From contig CAZFWV010000340.1 of assembly GCA_964522605.1 (NCBI GenBank), positions 1 through 7,378 of the forward strand: 7,378 nucleotides of DNA. Reading direction: 5' to 3'. Under the pieces are notes generated by a model. The model searched no databases and was not told the origin of the DNA. It was given only the letters and a program-made list of their open reading frames with translations. This document shows positions 7,150-7,378 of this stretch, one piece after another. The position numbers and the translations under genes were made by a program. Position 1 is the stretch's first letter; each line of letters starts with the position of its first letter. Origin of the DNA: CAVZLD01 sp964522605. Its GTDB lineage: Bacteria > Planctomycetota > Planctomycetia > Pirellulales > Pirellulaceae.

Positions 7150-7331
7150 ACGAATCGAGGAACGCTCGCGCTGTACTGCAAACGGTGAGCTTCTGGTGGA
7201 TTCGCGATGATTTCCGCGCCGTGCTGCGCGCGCGTCTCCCGACCTACTGCTGTATATACCTTGCTGGCGACATACTTCTGTGTGTCGTGGAACAGGATCG
7301 GGAAGGGATGACTCAGAAATAACTTCGGCAT
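7146..7331 (-). CDS. Doubtful 61-residue hypothetical ORF
   Basis: A small minus-strand frame opens with ATG at 7329-7331, preceded by GAGAGGA with AGGA 5 bases from the start, a good ribosome site. It ends in TAA, overlapping the stop codon of the convergent LamG-like gene. The product starts with MPKLFLS, the same seven residues as that gene's signal peptide, but nothing after that matches. The rest resembles no family I know and has no clear membrane segment. It could easily be a chance ORF. Confidence 0.18.
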   Translation of the reverse strand: MPKLFLSHPFPILFHDTQKYVASKVYTAVGRETRAQHGAEIIANPPEAHRLQYSASVPRFV

Positions 7332-7340
7332 CTCGGTCCT

Positions 7341-7374
7341 CTCGTTTAACCGCGTGCCCAGCGGGCCGCGCGAG
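7341..7374. other. GC-rich hairpin at the window end
   Basis: CGCG, one bulged T and GCCC (7351-7359) pair with GGGCCGCG (7363-7370) around a 3-base AGC loop, giving 8 pairs. CTCG (7341-7344) and CGAG (7371-7374) can pair outside this across a 6-base bulge. No T-run follows within the window, so a terminator role for the gene ending at 7149 is unproven. Confidence 0.3.
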
Positions 7375-7378
7375 CTGC

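Overview
The window looks like part of a planctomycete chromosome, most like the Pirellulales. I infer this from protein signatures recognised from memory, not from a search. They are an N-terminal signal of the 'LEDRRLLA' type on a giant secreted protein, a VPEP-type PEP-CTERM tail on a second secreted protein, the same calcium-loop (dockerin-like) module near the C-terminus of both, and intergenic inverted repeats of a kind I associate with planctomycete genomes.

Layout. Positions 1-4545 (minus strand) hold one complete 1514-residue secreted protein. It is built from lamin-tail domains, a jelly-roll domain interrupted by a second domain, two chitobiase-C-terminal-like domains, a CotH-type kinase domain, a dockerin-like module and a basic tail. 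Positions 4546-5361 are an 816-base divergent intergenic region. It contains two strong inverted-repeat elements (4837-4890 and 4932-5009), weak promoter-like sequences and a possible hairpin plus T-run just before the next gene. I see no convincing gene there. Positions 5362-7149 (plus strand) hold a 595-residue secreted protein with a signal peptide, an N-terminal beta-rich domain, a LamG-like lectin domain, two dockerin-type modules and a PEP-CTERM anchor. Positions 7150-7378 hold only a doubtful 61-codon minus-strand ORF and a GC-rich hairpin.

How the genes may work together. They are divergently transcribed and both products should leave the cytoplasm. They share a roughly 60-residue terminal module with paired calcium-binding-like loops. 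One carries an exosortase-type sorting signal and the other does not. A common cell-surface role is plausible, with a CotH-like kinase on one partner and a carbohydrate-binding-like jelly roll on the other. This is inference: no cohesin, exosortase or known kinase substrate is encoded here. The most unusual points are the nested domain in the CotH protein, the shared terminal module with different sorting tails, and the two intergenic repeat elements lying side by side.
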